A DNA stretch of 64,000 nt from Sinonovacula constricta (GCA_007844125.1 CM017558.1:23283415-23347414), one strand, 5' to 3'. Counted from the stretch's first letter, positions 13,201 through 28,077 are shown. Translations and numbers: made by a program. The notes: generated from the sequence alone by a model not told the origin.

Positions 13201-16200
13201 TGCCATTGGCCAACATTACCTGACAATCAAAAACGGTCCATTTGTCTCCCTTTTTATGTAGATTGAGATGCGCGCTCGCTGTCACTGCAGTTAATTTATG
13301 TCACGAGAGACATGAGGTTAATGAAGAGTGCAACAAAACAACACAACATCGATTGACATTAATGATTTAATTGGTTGAAAACAGTATATTTAAAGTAACA
13401 AATTGAATTACAAATTGAATTACAAAAATTTGGACTAGCTGAACAGGGATGGCTCCAGGAGTATGGGATGTGGGATGCACCCCCCCCCCACACACACACA
13501 CACACACACACCACCACCACCACCACCACCACCACCACCACCCACCCCCACTCTCATCAATAAGGTAGAAGAGAAGAGTTGTGTGTGAAAACACATACAT
13601 AAAAACAAATACTAAGCTTTTTAAGTAAATTTTGTCTGTTGACTGCTTAGGTCGATGTTTGGGTCACTAACGGTTTATGTAGTATTTACTGCGATAAAGA
13701 CGAATGGATCTTGATTCATACCCCCACCACCAAAATTGTCTGGATCTGCCCCTGTAGATGAAGTCCGATACGATATAGCAATTAACAGGATAACGTATAT
13801 GCACTTAAAATACAGGGTGGTGAACTGAAACGAAGGCGATAGTAATTAAATAAAACGGAGGAACAAACTAGTAGTAATTTTGCAACTTTAATCGTCTCTT
13901 AAAAACGAGGCTTCGAAAAGTGCGCTGGGCATTGGGTTACACTGTACATAAAGAAAAGTGGTAACACTCCACTAAAATTAACCTTCGCAACCTGTAGTGT
14001 CAATGCGTAAACACAAAATATTTAAAACTACCATATAAAGTACTCTTTCATATCTGCGAGGAAAATAAGAAATATCATTAGTAACAACTCTTAAAGAATT
14101 TCGAAGTCATGTTAGTGAAAATTAACAAAATTAATCAAATTCCGCCTTGTTGGCACATTGCATTTTTCTCCAAGGCTGTGATTTCCATACTCTTGAAATA
14201 TATTCTGCATTATTTATTTTGAAATGACATTGCCATATTCTTTTGGCTCAAAAATCGTTAACTTTTAAAGTCGTCTGTAATAACTACTTCTTTTATGCTA
14301 GGTAACGATCGGTTCATTATTCCTTTCCGTTTCCACTTGATGCGAATAAATACCAACATAGTTCCTCCCCGGGTGTTTGTTGATCAGTCTTTGTTATTTC
14401 TAACATTTACCTCCGGATCAGTTTGGAATCAAGACCTTATATCAAGAAATCCTTGACATATGTAAACAAACCTTCTGGACCCAACAAAGAACAATCGTGA
14501 TATATACACTGAAATCTTTCCGATCACTGTAATAGGCAAACTGCTCTTTGCCAATTTTCTCTCGCTCCTGTTTGCACTGAACTTGCATAGATAAGCGTAG
14601 CAATCGAAGTTTTAGTTACAATCATCCTAAGACAACCGACTATACCTGTCTGTACGACTACTGTTCCGCCATTTGTGCGCGTAATTTCTCTGCCATTCAT
14701 AGCCAGAAGATAAGTAGAATGGAAAACATCGGCTATAAAGAAAGAAATAATCTCTCACCCTTTCATTGAATTGTGTACTCATAACAGCGGCATTAGAAGA
14801 GAGATTTAAAAGACGAAATTCTTTCATAAAACATGACCTTGCTCTTCTACTAAAAACCTTTATTCGCTCAATAGAGGCAATTATGTACACAATTGGTGAG
14901 ACAGTTCAGAACGATCGGCGCTACCGTTTCGCACACATCCCTTTCTGTTGGCACAGTTAATTCAGCGTGTAGAGGTTGCAGTGGAACCATTTGAAGCACG
15001 GTTTGACAAGGGGTATATTCATGCGATAAGAGAAACTTCAAATTAGTGTGGATTCTACTCTCGACTTGGATATAACATTTAAACACCCGTATCGGTATAT
15101 GTAAAGTGTATATTTAAAAACGACCAATCGTCCATTTGCTTTCAGTGAAAGCTTTATTCGAGATTATCCAAATGAATGTTGGATCAAAACTATAGATTTG
15201 TTCAGTGTTGGTATAAAACAATATTTTACTTACGAAAGTCATGTGTCTTCACACGATGGATATGTAAAATGGTGCGGCTGAAAGCGTTCGATAATTCTTT
15301 TTCTATCATAATGGACTAGATGAAAATTTGTGTATTTTGGATATAGGACGGTTTTACAACTGTCATGGCTTCAAAACGCCGAAGTAAACTAGAAGTTGGT
15401 AGGTCGGGTTTAGACACGGGTCGGTCTGGAATGGACACAAATCGCTCCACAGTTGAAACAGGGCGATCTAGTAACCAGAGTAACATGGTAAGGGGTTATT
15501 TTTCTTCCTTCGCCGCCATCAGAACTTACTATATTTGGGAACTGATTTCATCCAAAATTATCATTATAAAATACGTAAATGACAAATTTTATTTTAGAGT
15601 AATAACAAAGTTGGTACGGTTGTATGAGCGATCGTGGTGATCGTCTTTGTCGTAGTAGTTTTGATAAACCTTGGAGCGCTGTGAGTTTTTGATAGATTTA
15701 TTTCATTGGCCATGTGTTTCTTATTTAAATGCGTGTTTTATGAAAATATCCCTAAGTGGTTAAAATGAAAAAAAAAAACACACTTAACTGTGTACGGACG
15801 GACAAAAAATACATCGGAAGAGTTAGGATAGGAAATATAAAACGTAGACAAACTGGAGCGAATCCAGAAAGTGTTGGTGTCGGTAGGGTATAAACCAAGA
15901 TCCACTCAACTTTATTGCAGTAAATACAAGATATATACACAGTAACGGACCCTAACCTCGACCTAAGTAGTCAATAGAAAAAAAAATCTAATTTAAAATG
16001 TTCGAATTTTTAAGCATGTATGCGTTTTCATAACACTACACTTTTACCTGGTTGCTCATGATCCAAACGTATTACTTACTGTTTGTGGGTTATCATTGTA
16101 GTTCTGGTTCGTTTTGTTTTGTATTTGAGATACATCGCAGCGACCAATTATGATCATTATAGCGACGTCCAGCTGATTTGGTGGTGGAAGACTCCAGACA

Positions 16201-19200
16201 AACATCTGGGAAGATCCCCCGGCCCACCGCAGATCAGCTGGAAGACCTTCCCATATCAAGTCCATAACCCCAAACGTGACTCGAACCCATGGTGTGGGAG
16301 GCTATGTAGTCAGAGGAGTCACAAATCGGGGACAGTAACACTACGCCATGGCCGTCCCCAGTCCTGGTTCTATTTGATCCTGCGTCCGATTACATTTTGA
16401 CTCGGCGTGTCATCATTTCAAAAATAGACATCATATTTCAGTTTCGATTTGTGAACCTTTAGATTTTTTTCTATAAATTACAGTAAAGGTCCTGTTTAAA
16501 CCACCAACATTTCCTAATATATATGTAAGAAATCTCTTTTATATCAAGTAACATATATATGTTTACAATATGTTGACCAGGACTTTCCCAATCTATCGTA
16601 AATAATGTTAATTGTGTGTAAATAAAGCAAGATATAAAAGAAACACTGTCGCATCTTTCAAATTAGTCATTTGTCATTCTTCAAAATAATATTTCTTAAT
16701 TATGTTTCTAAAGCAACAACATTATGACCTGCGCCACGATATCCTCTTTGTATCACATATTTTCAATATGCTGTATACATATCAACAAGAATGAATACAT
16801 ATGTGTTGTTGAATGTTTATTTGTGGCCGAGTTCGATCAAGGTTGTGTCGGTTGACCGATAATCACCTTATCCCCTATTGTCCCGGCTAATGGATTAACA
16901 CCCTCAACTCGGAAACACATTTACACAGTATCGAGAAACTATGTCACCACACAGCTATTTACAGCTCAAGTTGTCGTCTGACTGTACTTTATATAAAGAC
17001 CACCTCAAGTACAAAAAAAAGAAAAGAAAATCGACACGTCTTTTTATTGAATGTAACAGTTTAGTTGCTAGTTACCTGTTATCAAATGAAAGCAAAGATC
17101 CCTGATGATTTTTACGGTGATTATTTTACTTCCCAAAATGTCGGTCCCGCGTCATCGGTAAATTCCGTGTATCTCCGTAACTGGGACGTCATAAACATGA
17201 CAAAGTAAACCATACCTTGTTTATATATGTCGCTTATGTTGAATTGTGGTAACCTAGCTAAATGGAATTGACTTCTTTTGTCTGGGAGTTGTTCGAAGAA
17301 ACGGTCAACTAATATTACTTTTACCATTTTCCGAAGAATGCGGAAAAAAAACGAAAAACGAATTTTTCAACAATATGCGGATATTAGTGTTTGTTGTTTG
17401 TTTTGTTTTTTATCTTCCGACAGAAGCTGCAAGTCTCCAGTACTCACACAATGCAAGTAACAGCGGCTTACAAATAAAGGCAGAACCATTTCTTGTTTCC
17501 TAAAAAACGCTCAAGTTACAACCATGTAAACATAACTAGCCTATCACTGCGCCAAAATAAACAGAAATTTCACCACGAAAACATATGTGACTGTATTTTT
17601 TCAATATTAAGAATAAGCTATTTGTAATGGAATGCTATGTTATATTACACAAGATTGCTTTGTATTGTAAAACATCGAACATCGACATCTGCCAATACTT
17701 TAAAGGTGGTATCAGACAATTTGCCTTTATCAAATGCATGTAAAAAGAATTTTCACAATTTCCGGTAATTTATGCATAATTTCTGCATAAACCCACACTT
17801 TAGTCTAGGTTAAGACTATTCTAGCACTACCTATATTGTAAGACAATTCACATTGCGAAATAATCAGTCTATATTCCCATTCTTCCCAAATCTATAAATA
17901 AGCACGAAAGTGACCTTTGCTAAAAATAAATACCGACGTCAGCGCGAACTACCATGATGACGATATAACGCGATCTAAAAGGTTGTCACGTGGTTTTCTT
18001 AGTTAAAAATAGCTGTCTCTCCAGCGTGGCTCAGATAGGAAATACCTGTTTGCAATGGCGATTAGGGGTTTATCTTTCATTGTTCACACAGATCTAGGAC
18101 ACTAATGAACAGCGTTTTCCAGGTCCTTTTCATGTAATGATGACTTGTTTGGTTATTTGAGAAAACACATTTGATCCAAGCTGTCCGATACCGCCTTTAA
18201 CATATGTTCTTAAAAGTGGTATATGCCAATTTGGGCGCAAATTTTGTTTTCAAACAACCCAATAAATTATCGTTACCTGAAAAGTTCTCTCAAAATGTTG
18301 TTTATTGATGCCCTGTTTGTAAGTGAAAAGTGAAGCTTAACGCTCATTCGTCATTACAAACATGAATTTCCTATTTCAGACATGCTGCACGGTTAGCTAT
18401 TTTTAAACTTAGGAAACCACGTGATCTCTTACTTTTAGAGTGATTCGCTATGACGTCGCTATCTATTTTAGCAGAAATCCCTTATGTGCATATTTATAGA
18501 TTTGGAAAGAATGAACATTTAGTGTGATTTATTTCACGTACTGCCTAACAATTGAACAAATGATGTTGTGTTCAAAGTCGTCTTTATTAAGTCTTAAGTA
18601 TTAGTTTATGTAGAAATTATGCCCAAATTCCAACAAAGCAGGGGATATTATACTGTTAATGGTATTTAAAATTGGTGAACTGTCGGACATCACATGTAAG
18701 TCTAGCTGTTATTTATTATCCTATAGGAATCTCTTGCAAACACATGAATAAGTCTATACCGGTACATTATTTACGTCTGCACAATTACAGCAAGTTTGTT
18801 TCGGCAACCTTTGCATCGATTATTATTCCCTGCACGTCAATGTGTTCGCTATAGAATCACACACATGAATATGGTTTGAATTGAAAAATAAATACCACAA
18901 ACACTCAACGAAAAATAGGTCTTCGAACGCGCTATGACGAAATCAAATACTGAATGTCCATTGCTGTTGACACTCATATGTCACCAAAGCAAGGTGACAC
19001 ATGACGCAATAGAATCGATATTTAGGTAAACAGGATAATTAAATCAGACTATGCTGTGCAATGTTACACGGGACTTATCACAAGTGTGATGGAAATGTTA
19101 GATTGTTAACCAATATAATGCTACATTTATTTGTAAGCAATATTCAATCTTAGACCAGTAGTCATCAACCATTCCTAAGTAAGTCATGGATTTCAATCCG

Positions 19201-22200
19201 CAATAACTTCATTATGTGGTTACATGTCTGTAGTTTTGGTACTTTAATTTTGCTACTTTGAGTTTAAAATCACATTGAAACTTCATAAATAAGCTTATTT
19301 TTGTTTGTATGAAAATTGTGACTTGGGCTAAAGTCATGACTTAGGTTTAAGAATGGTTGGTGAATATGGGCCATAATTACTGATTGTTATCATTTTCATG
19401 CAAAGAAAAAGAAAATATGGCGGGATCCTTTGTTTATAACAAGATATAAAAAATGAAGGAGAAAAAACCCATAGGTATAACCATGCCAGTTAAAATTGGT
19501 ATTCTACTATTTGATTATATCAAATACATTTAACAAAACATTAACCCTGTTTTGGGGAATTTGGGCATAATGACTGAGTAAACTCATGCTTCAGTCTTTA
19601 TAAAGACGAGCTGTAACACTACGTCAACTGTTCGACAGAATAATTCGGAAAAAAAAACTTTTAATATTTTCAAATCTATAAATAAGCACGATGGGGGATT
19701 TCTGGTCACGTGGTTTTCTGAGTATCAACATTGCTGCGAGAGAAAGTACATGTTTGTAAAGATAGATACTTTTAGTGGGGTAGGACATCAATAAACCGCA
19801 CTTTACGGGATCTATCCAGTTAACAACAATTTATATGGTCGTTTGAGAAAAAAACGGGCTCCAACTGTCGGAATTTAAATGCAACAATGACAAAACACTG
19901 TGCCAAACATTTAAATAAGAGAGAAGACCCAACAGTAACATTATTATAAATGTAAAGGTAACAAGATATATCGTTAGACTCGGCAGCAAATAGTGCAAAT
20001 CCTGATAAGACAGTGCCTATCGAAAGCTGTCTTATTTGAATATACACATCATTCGTATAATAGTGACCAATTCATACTTATCTGAATACACACCATTTGT
20101 ATAATAATGACCAATTCATACTTATCTGAATATACACAGTTTGTATAATAGTGACCAATTCATACTTATCTGGCCAAGAGTTAATTAATGGTGGGCGTCA
20201 TGTTTGGTCGAATAATCGGTGACTTTACATTTAGCATATTTGCTTTGAAGGCAAATGGCCAAAAAGTTGAAACATGTTACAGTCGATTGGGAAATAAATT
20301 AGTTTATGTTGTATTTACCAGTCTAGACTCTCCACTTCCTGAGTAGAATCAGACCATATGCTGTTACTATCTAGGACAGTGCATAGTAAATAATATTCTT
20401 AGAGAAAGCCCATTTTTTTAGACATATAAACAAAATATCAGTCTTTCTCGAAGTATCTGCATCTTCGGTCTTTTTCAAAAGAACTTGGCACAGGCTACGC
20501 TCGATTTTTTTTATATAAGTGTACTTTTAAGCATTTGATAATAATGTATTATCGCCGACTTAATGCCATTAGGTGTAAGCCACTTGTTGCATTACATGGA
20601 GACATGGACTTTAACTCAAGTGAAAATGAAACATAATGTAAATGCAGTAGTGAACAGCAAAATAAATTCAGAGCTAAAAAAAAACCTTCTTCACACGATA
20701 ACATGCAATAAATACACATTTCAGAGACATGTTTGAATATAAAATTATTGTTTTGTTGTGAGGTTTTTTTAATGAAGAACGTGTTTGTGACCGACCAGCC
20801 ACTTTAATTTAATGATTAAAGTGTAGTAACTCAGTAAGCTGTCTTGTTTGTTTGTTTGTTTGTTTGTTGGGATTATCGTCCCACCAACAGTATTTCAGTT
20901 ATCTGGAGACGGTGTCCACGTGAAGCAGATAGAGTGCTGCCTTCACGGTGTATAGCATGCCGTGAACACCTGGCATGATACCACACCCAGTCACATTATC
21001 CTGACACCGGGCCAATCAGTCTTGGAACTACCCTGATATATGCTTGAGCGTCAGCTACAATTTTTAAGACTTTGGTACGTCGCGGCCCGGGTTCGAACCC
21101 GGGGCCTCCCGTACCTGCAGTCGACGTTGTCTTGTTTGTTAGGGAAGATGATAAAATAAAGCAATGTAACTTGTTTGTTAAGAAAGAAGATGGTAATATA
21201 GTTAAGCTTGATATATGATAAAGTTTAGTAAGGGATCTTTTTTATTAACGAAAGTTATAAATACAGAATGTGTTGTTTGTTAGGAAGAACGATGATAAAA
21301 TATACTTAGTGTCATATAAATATACTATGAGTTCTTTTTGGTTAACGAAGAAGGTTATAAAATAAAGTCATGGTTTTGTTTAATATTGAAAAGGATTGCA
21401 CAATATTGACAAACATTACAATAACGTATTTTTATAACAAACTGAGCGACCTATTGCAGTAATTTATTCGTACTCAGTGGCTCCGCATTATGTTCGTATG
21501 TATATAAGCTTGGAGATTTTAAGTAAGGAGATACGAAATATAGATCCATGCGCTATTCTCCATCGATTATGCGTGTCAATGGCATGATATGATAGACATT
21601 TGGACTAAGTCGTGGATTTAATGTCAGTGTATGCAAAGGATGTAATCCTGATATAAGCTTAGATGATTTTCAGTCATTATAGAAAACAGGTTTTGTAGAA
21701 CGTTGTATCATAGCGTACACGGATTACATTTTGGTATATATTGTAGTAGGGATCTGTGTCAGAATTTGACACGTAAGACTATGAGAAAAAGCATGTCACA
21801 TTCCGACAACAGATATAAAGAACAACACATCCTTCTTATAAGATGACAGTTAAAGTGATAACATCAACAAATAACAAACCCATCTTTTTAAAGTGATGTG
21901 TTGTTGAGCTCAAGCAATTGACGCTTTCAGCAATAACATCAACAAATAACAAGCCCATCTTTTTAAAGTGATGTGTTGTTGAACTCATGTAATTGACGCT
22001 TCTAGCTATAACATCAGCAAATAACAAATCCATTTTTTTTCAAAGTGATGTGTTGTTGAACTCATGTAATTTTCGCTTCTAGCTATAACATCAGCAAATA
22101 ACAAACCCATCTTTTTAAAGTGATGTGTTGTTGAACTCAAGCAATTGACGCTTGCAGCAATAACATCAGCAAATAACAAATCCATCTTTTTAAAGTGATG

Positions 22201-25200
22201 TGTTGTTGAACTCATGCAATAGACGTTTCGAGCAATAACATCAGCAAATAACAAATCCATCTTTTTAAAGTGATGTGTTGTTGAACTCATGCAATAGACG
22301 CTTGCAGCAATAACATCAGCAAATAACAAATCCATCTTTTTCAAAGTGATGTGTTGTTAAACTCATGCAATAGACGTTTCGAGCAATAACATCAGCAAAT
22401 AACAAATCCATCTTTTTCAAAGTGATGTGTTGTTAAACTCATGCAATAGACGTTTCGAGCAATAACATCAGCAAATAACAAATCCATCTTTTTCAAAGTG
22501 ACGTGTTGTTGAACTCATGCAATTAACGCTTCTAGCAATAACATCAGCAAATAAAAAACATCTTTTAAAAGTGATATGTTGTTGAACTTTTGTAATTGTT
22601 GCTTCTAGCTATAACATCAACATTTGCCTCAACATTGCATTCGTATCATTTCGTGCAAAAGTATTATCTTTGGCGGTTATAAATATTCTGTAACCTTATA
22701 TTAACAAATAGCATGGGCTTTGTTCATTATAAACCAAGCGTGTCTTTGAAAGATTTTTATCAAGGTTTGGAATTAATGAGTTAGCTTCTTTATCGAATTG
22801 TTTGTTAGCATTTACCGTTTTTATGCAATGTCGTTTTTTTTCTTTCTGGGTACATCTTTAAGTCCACTTCTATGACCAGCTTGCTTTCATTATTTCTCTA
22901 CATCGACTCACTTAGCAAATTTTCTTTCTTTCATCAGCAGTGCTTCGTCTATTTCCCACAATTAAATCATATGAGAGATATTTCCTGACTAGTGATTGAA
23001 ACTTTAAATTAAAAATGTCTCCTCGACTACATAGCACAATCTTATATCCGCACTGCCAATTCATTCACATGTAGCAATGAATATTAATGAGGCAGACGTG
23101 AATTGATTTGTAACGAGAAACGTACGAACGTCAAATGGCCTTGAACGGCCTATTTGTGTCTATTTTTATTGAAGTTTGAATCTAATTTAGATTTTATACA
23201 AAACATTTTCACACAATTCCAACGAAAAGAATAATAATGGAATGTTAATACTATTCAGTGCGTATTACAAACATGTCGGTAAATGTATAAATTGGTTTAT
23301 CGTAGTACGACGTTGGTTCAAAGGAGGGTACAGTTGCTTGGTAATACAATATTAGGATATATCCTAGATTTGTTTTGGCATATGAATAGCAACGATACAA
23401 CAATGCGAATTATGACAGTCTCACGATTTTATTTTGGTTAGTGTTGTATTTCAGACAATTATTTAATTAAAACCTAGACGACCCTATCACTGACGATCTC
23501 CCGACATACTTCACACAAAACTTTTCACCGGGATTGCAAGTTGAACCCAAAACAGAGTTTAGCTATAGAAAAAACATCATTTTGTTTGTCTTATTAGTTT
23601 TTTGATGCCTATTTCCGCCACAATTATATGTGATCTTGTTATTTATTATTTGTTTGGAAATTGATCACACACATATATAATGTATACGTAGAAAATAAAG
23701 TATCTGTTCTGCTCTGTTCTGTTTTTACCGCTTCGTGGTTAATAAAACATTTTATGCGACAATAAAACCTTCAAAAGTGGCGCTGAAAATAAACATTGAC
23801 GTATTCATTTTTAAGAATGTTATAGTTTATTTAAATTTGTGTGTCAAAAAAATGTTGCTCTCTTTTTGCTGTATCGCATCATTTTTTTCTCTTTTTTCTT
23901 TTTTTCTTTCTTTTTTTCTTTTTTCATTTTTTCCGTCGTTTTGAGTAAAAGAACGTGTTACTTAACCCCTTTGTCATTTGATGTCTTGTTAAAACAATAA
24001 TACCGGTACATAGGTTAGACAAAATATGTTTAAAACCAATGTTTAAACGATTAACACCGTCCTGATTGCAAACTTGGTCTTTCCTGACAGGCAACTGTAA
24101 CTAATGATAATAACAAAGCCCCCCCCCCCCACCCCCACCCCCCACGTGGTTAAGTCGCTGGCCTGTAACTCCTCAGCCCTTACACGCGTGGGTTCAAGTT
24201 CCGTCAGATGGATAACTTTTATGTATCGAAGTCTCCTGGCTGACCTTCGGTACGCCGGTGGTTCTATCCCGACGTACCCAGACGCAGGTCTGGGATCTTC
24301 TTCTGCTAATAATAACTTTAACGTGGCCGTGAATTGTGACGTTCGTTGTAACCAAAACGAAGGGGAAAAAAAGCACTGCTATAAGCTCCTTGATACCAAT
24401 GAGATATGTGAACCACTAAAACGTATGACAGGTGGATCGCTTTACGAAGGCCATAGGAAACTGTGCCAATACCTTTAGAAACATCAAAGGGTGGGCTGTA
24501 CATGGACTGATAATGAACTGATAATAGATAGCTTGGGGGAAGGCGTGTGCCGCAAACTAGAAGCCAGCGATCAATTTCCTCTTAGCATGCAAATGACGAA
24601 ATAATCAGACTTAGGCAAAAAGTGTAGATCTAGATCAACCGGCTCCTGCTGGAAGTTCTTGATTTTGTTAGCGTTCGTGGTCTAGTGGTTAAGACGTTGG
24701 ACTCCAGATCGGAGGGTCCCGGGTTCGAACCCCGAAACTGACCACGTGAAGTTAGTCCTTGAGCAAGACTATTTACTGCACATCGCTTCAGGTATTCAGT
24801 ACCTGAGTACTGGTTCTACCCAGGAAGTGGACAGTCGAGAGGGATTAGTATAAGTTAAAAGAACATGTTTCCCAATCCACTATAAATAAATAGGTTTAAA
24901 CTAAATTCTTGATCAGGATATGCAATACTTGCTGCAGTGTCAAGAACAATTTGTTTTGTAACCTATGGATGTAGTCGTTATAAAACTAGCAGTAAATTTT
25001 GGGTTTTCAGCAAAGTGAATCAAGATTAAGTTGAAGGTTTAACTGCCCATTAGACGTTGCTCCAAGCGTCCATACAACCGCTAAACGGTCAGTATTTGTG
25101 TTTATCGATTTTGACTAAGCGCCATTTTTTCCAGTCTCGTCGTATCACTCTGAGTAAATATTACAAGTATAGAAAATCGATCAAGAATTACAAGTGTGTG

Positions 25201-27993
25201 AAAGTTACACGCACCTGCAAAAATGTTTCATTTTACTTTTAGCTACTGTTTTATTTTTATAGATCGCACAAATATGGGCCACTCAGTATTGTGAAAGTTC
25301 ATTCAGATGTCAACAAACTGTTCAATATATACAACAATAGTAGAACAAGTGCAAAAAGCAGAACTAGTACTAGAAAGTAACACTACAGATGCAGGGATGG
25401 ATCTAGGGGTGGGGAATAGGGCATCCCCTCACCAACCAGGTAAAAGAGAAGAATTGTGAATACCCATACTTGTAAGCTTGAAAAATACTAAACTTTAATC
25501 GTAAATTTTGTCTGTTGAGTGCTTAGGTCGAAGGTAGGGTCCCTAACTATGTAATATATATCTAGTACTTATTTCGATAAAGTTGAATAAACCGGACCTG
25601 GTAGCGCAATCAGTAGAGCGTCGGCTCCAGGTACGGGAGGCCCCGGGTTCGATCCCGGGCCGCGACATACCAAAGTCGTTAAAAATGGTAGTGGTATAGC
25701 TCCCTTGCTAACGCTCAAGCAAATATAAGGGTAGTTCCACGACTGGTTGGCCCGGTGTCAGGATAATGTGACTGGGTGTGGTATCATGCCAGGTGTTCAC
25801 GGCATGGTATACACAGTGAAGGCAGCACTATATCTGCTTCAAGTGGACACCGTCTCCAGATAACTGAAATACTGTTGGTGGGACGATAAACCCAATAAAC
25901 AATAAACAATAAAGTTGAATAATTTCAGAATGGATCTTGATTCATACCTCCAACACAAAAAAATAATATAATTCAGCTTTCATAATATGAATATTTTTCT
26001 TATCCTAAGTTCAGACACAAAAAATGCCTCTTTTTCAGAAAGAAGAAATCTCCCAATATTATGGCACATGCTCGATACGAAAAGCGTTCTGCTTGTCACC
26101 ATTATTTAGAAACGAATTGTGGCAAAAGAAACAAACAAAAAAAAATGATTGACGTGACTCCAGCTATAGTCTGTAACTTCTGTATGTTATATCCGTGTTG
26201 AGTTTTGTTTTACTAAACAACTAGCGTATTCCGTTGTTGTTGTTTTGTGCAATTCTGTTCTATTCTGTTTTTCTATGCAATGTGATGTTACTATCACAAT
26301 CAAAATGTACCATAATATATTGCATTAAAAACGCCACATTTTGCAACATTGTACAACATAAAGTAAGAATTTGTGTGTTCTCTCATTGAAGTTTGAGACA
26401 GTCCTTCTACAGGTAAGTTCGAGTCCCAGTTGGGGCGAGAACTTATATGTGGGGATGTTTTCTAGCTAACCTGCGGTGCGTCTTTGGTTCTACCCAGTCT
26501 TAAGTTTTGGGTCTACTTCCGCCAATAATTTGCTGAACGTCGCCAGTATGACCAGTCGATCTTAAGTAACAAAGAAAAAGTTAAAGAGCAGGTACTTGCA
26601 ACGGTTGTAATGCCATTTGAGGGTGCTGTTTGGGGAATTTTATTCTTATATCTTGCGGTAAAATGAATGAGTGAATCGTTAAATAAATAGTGTTGTATTT
26701 GCCTGAAATTCCACAAGATATTTTTAAAACAATTTATAACGTTTTTTTTTCGTCGTGTTTTCTCCAAACTTGTGCATGTTCTCGACTGATGTTAATGCGG
26801 GTCACACAGATCTCCGCGGGAGAGCGGTTCTCAGCACTGAACAGTTTCGATATATCATTAGCATGAACACTTTTAACCTTAATGTGACCTTGATTTAAGT
26901 TTTATAAATATGTTTTGTCGGGACCACACTATGCGAAACACTGCCGTTTGGACAATTTGCCATTTTATAATAGAGGTAGCGGCATTAGAATTCTCGTGAG
27001 TTTCGTTCTTATTGCCAAGGTTAAAGTATAAACGTTAACATTTTGAGCAACAAGTTCCAGAACTTAGTTTGGCTCTCTCATTTAGATATTTAAAACAAAG
27101 AGAACATGGCAAATAATATTATAGGATGTAAGGTAATAAAAAAGTTTTAGCGATAAATGTGCAGCTATTGTTAAGTTTTCGTATTCTCCAAACTAGAATA
27201 AAGGAACAGTTAAAGAAACAAAATAGAAGAGCAGGAAGAGAGAAATAGACAGAAGACAGAAGAAACAAGAGAAATAAGGATATAAGAATATGCATCTTGA
27301 TGCCGACCCAATGTGAATAAATTCAAACTTCACAAGATTTAGTGACCGATTTGTAACGTTTTCTTACAATAAGGACAATTTCAGGTCTGTATCAACCAGG
27401 CATTTCTAAGCTTAAGTCATGATTTTTACCATTTTCACCATTATTGTATCAAGAAAACTAAGCTTTTGTATGTAGTAGACATGATTTTAAGCTAAAAAAA
27501 TGAAAGTGCCATGCAACATTTTAGACGTGTAGCTGTATATACTTTCATTAGTAAGCAAATATAAGGGTAGTTCCACGACTGGTTGGCCCGGTGTCAGGAT
27601 AATGTGACTGGGTGTGGTATCATGCCATGTGTTCACGGCATGCTATACACAGTGAAGGCAGCACTATATCTGCTTCAAGTGGACACCGTCTGCAGATAAC
27701 TGAAATACTGCTGGTGGGACGATAAACCCAATAAACAAACAAACAAACTTTCATTAGTTTGAAGATATAGTAAATGACAAGATAATCGGAAGAACCGATG
27801 GTTGCTTCCCGAATAAACGCTATTTTCCAAAAGGTTGTTTTTTCCTTCAAATATATATGTTAAAATCATTTAAGTATAAAAGAAGAGAGTTATGGTTCTT
27901 GTACACTGCATTTCTCCTTATTGAGATCTATATACCTATAAGGTTTCATGTCTTGAAGTTCTTGTGTTATGCTCCGGAGAAGTAGAAGTGGTA

Positions 27994-28077
<84 letters not shown>

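Larger units (their letters stand above)
2876..15346. other. Intron 1 of the coiled-coil gene, repeat-filled
   Basis: No coding exon is supported here. It contains TTG runs (3710-3765, 10945-11010, 11260-11290), a CA microsatellite, SINE-A copies, a 33-bp minisatellite, three hAT-type MITE copies and one TTAA-MITE. The stretches 8720-10620, 10900-12025 and 13765-15340 show only AT-rich sequence and short simple repeats. Short open frames at 8553, 9733 and 14627-15086 look like repeat or chance frames. Confidence 0.5.

Noticed and set aside
14627..15086. Overlapping 64-87 codon frames on both strands
   Set aside because: No splice or start support, no recognisable motif, and conflicting frames; treated as chance.
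21836..22344. Minus-strand frames with a 25-residue repeat (LLFADVIA)
   Set aside because: By-product of the 75-bp tandem array; units vary in length and break the frame elsewhere.
24104..24478. 124-codon plus-strand frame
   Set aside because: Covers a poly-C run and a SINE-A copy; the open frame follows the SINE core, which is open by chance in several copies.
25591..25665. Functional tRNA gene
   Set aside because: The A and B boxes are good, but the sequence continues into the repeated SINE-B body with a target-site duplication, so it is a SINE head. The same holds for 24672 and 38975.
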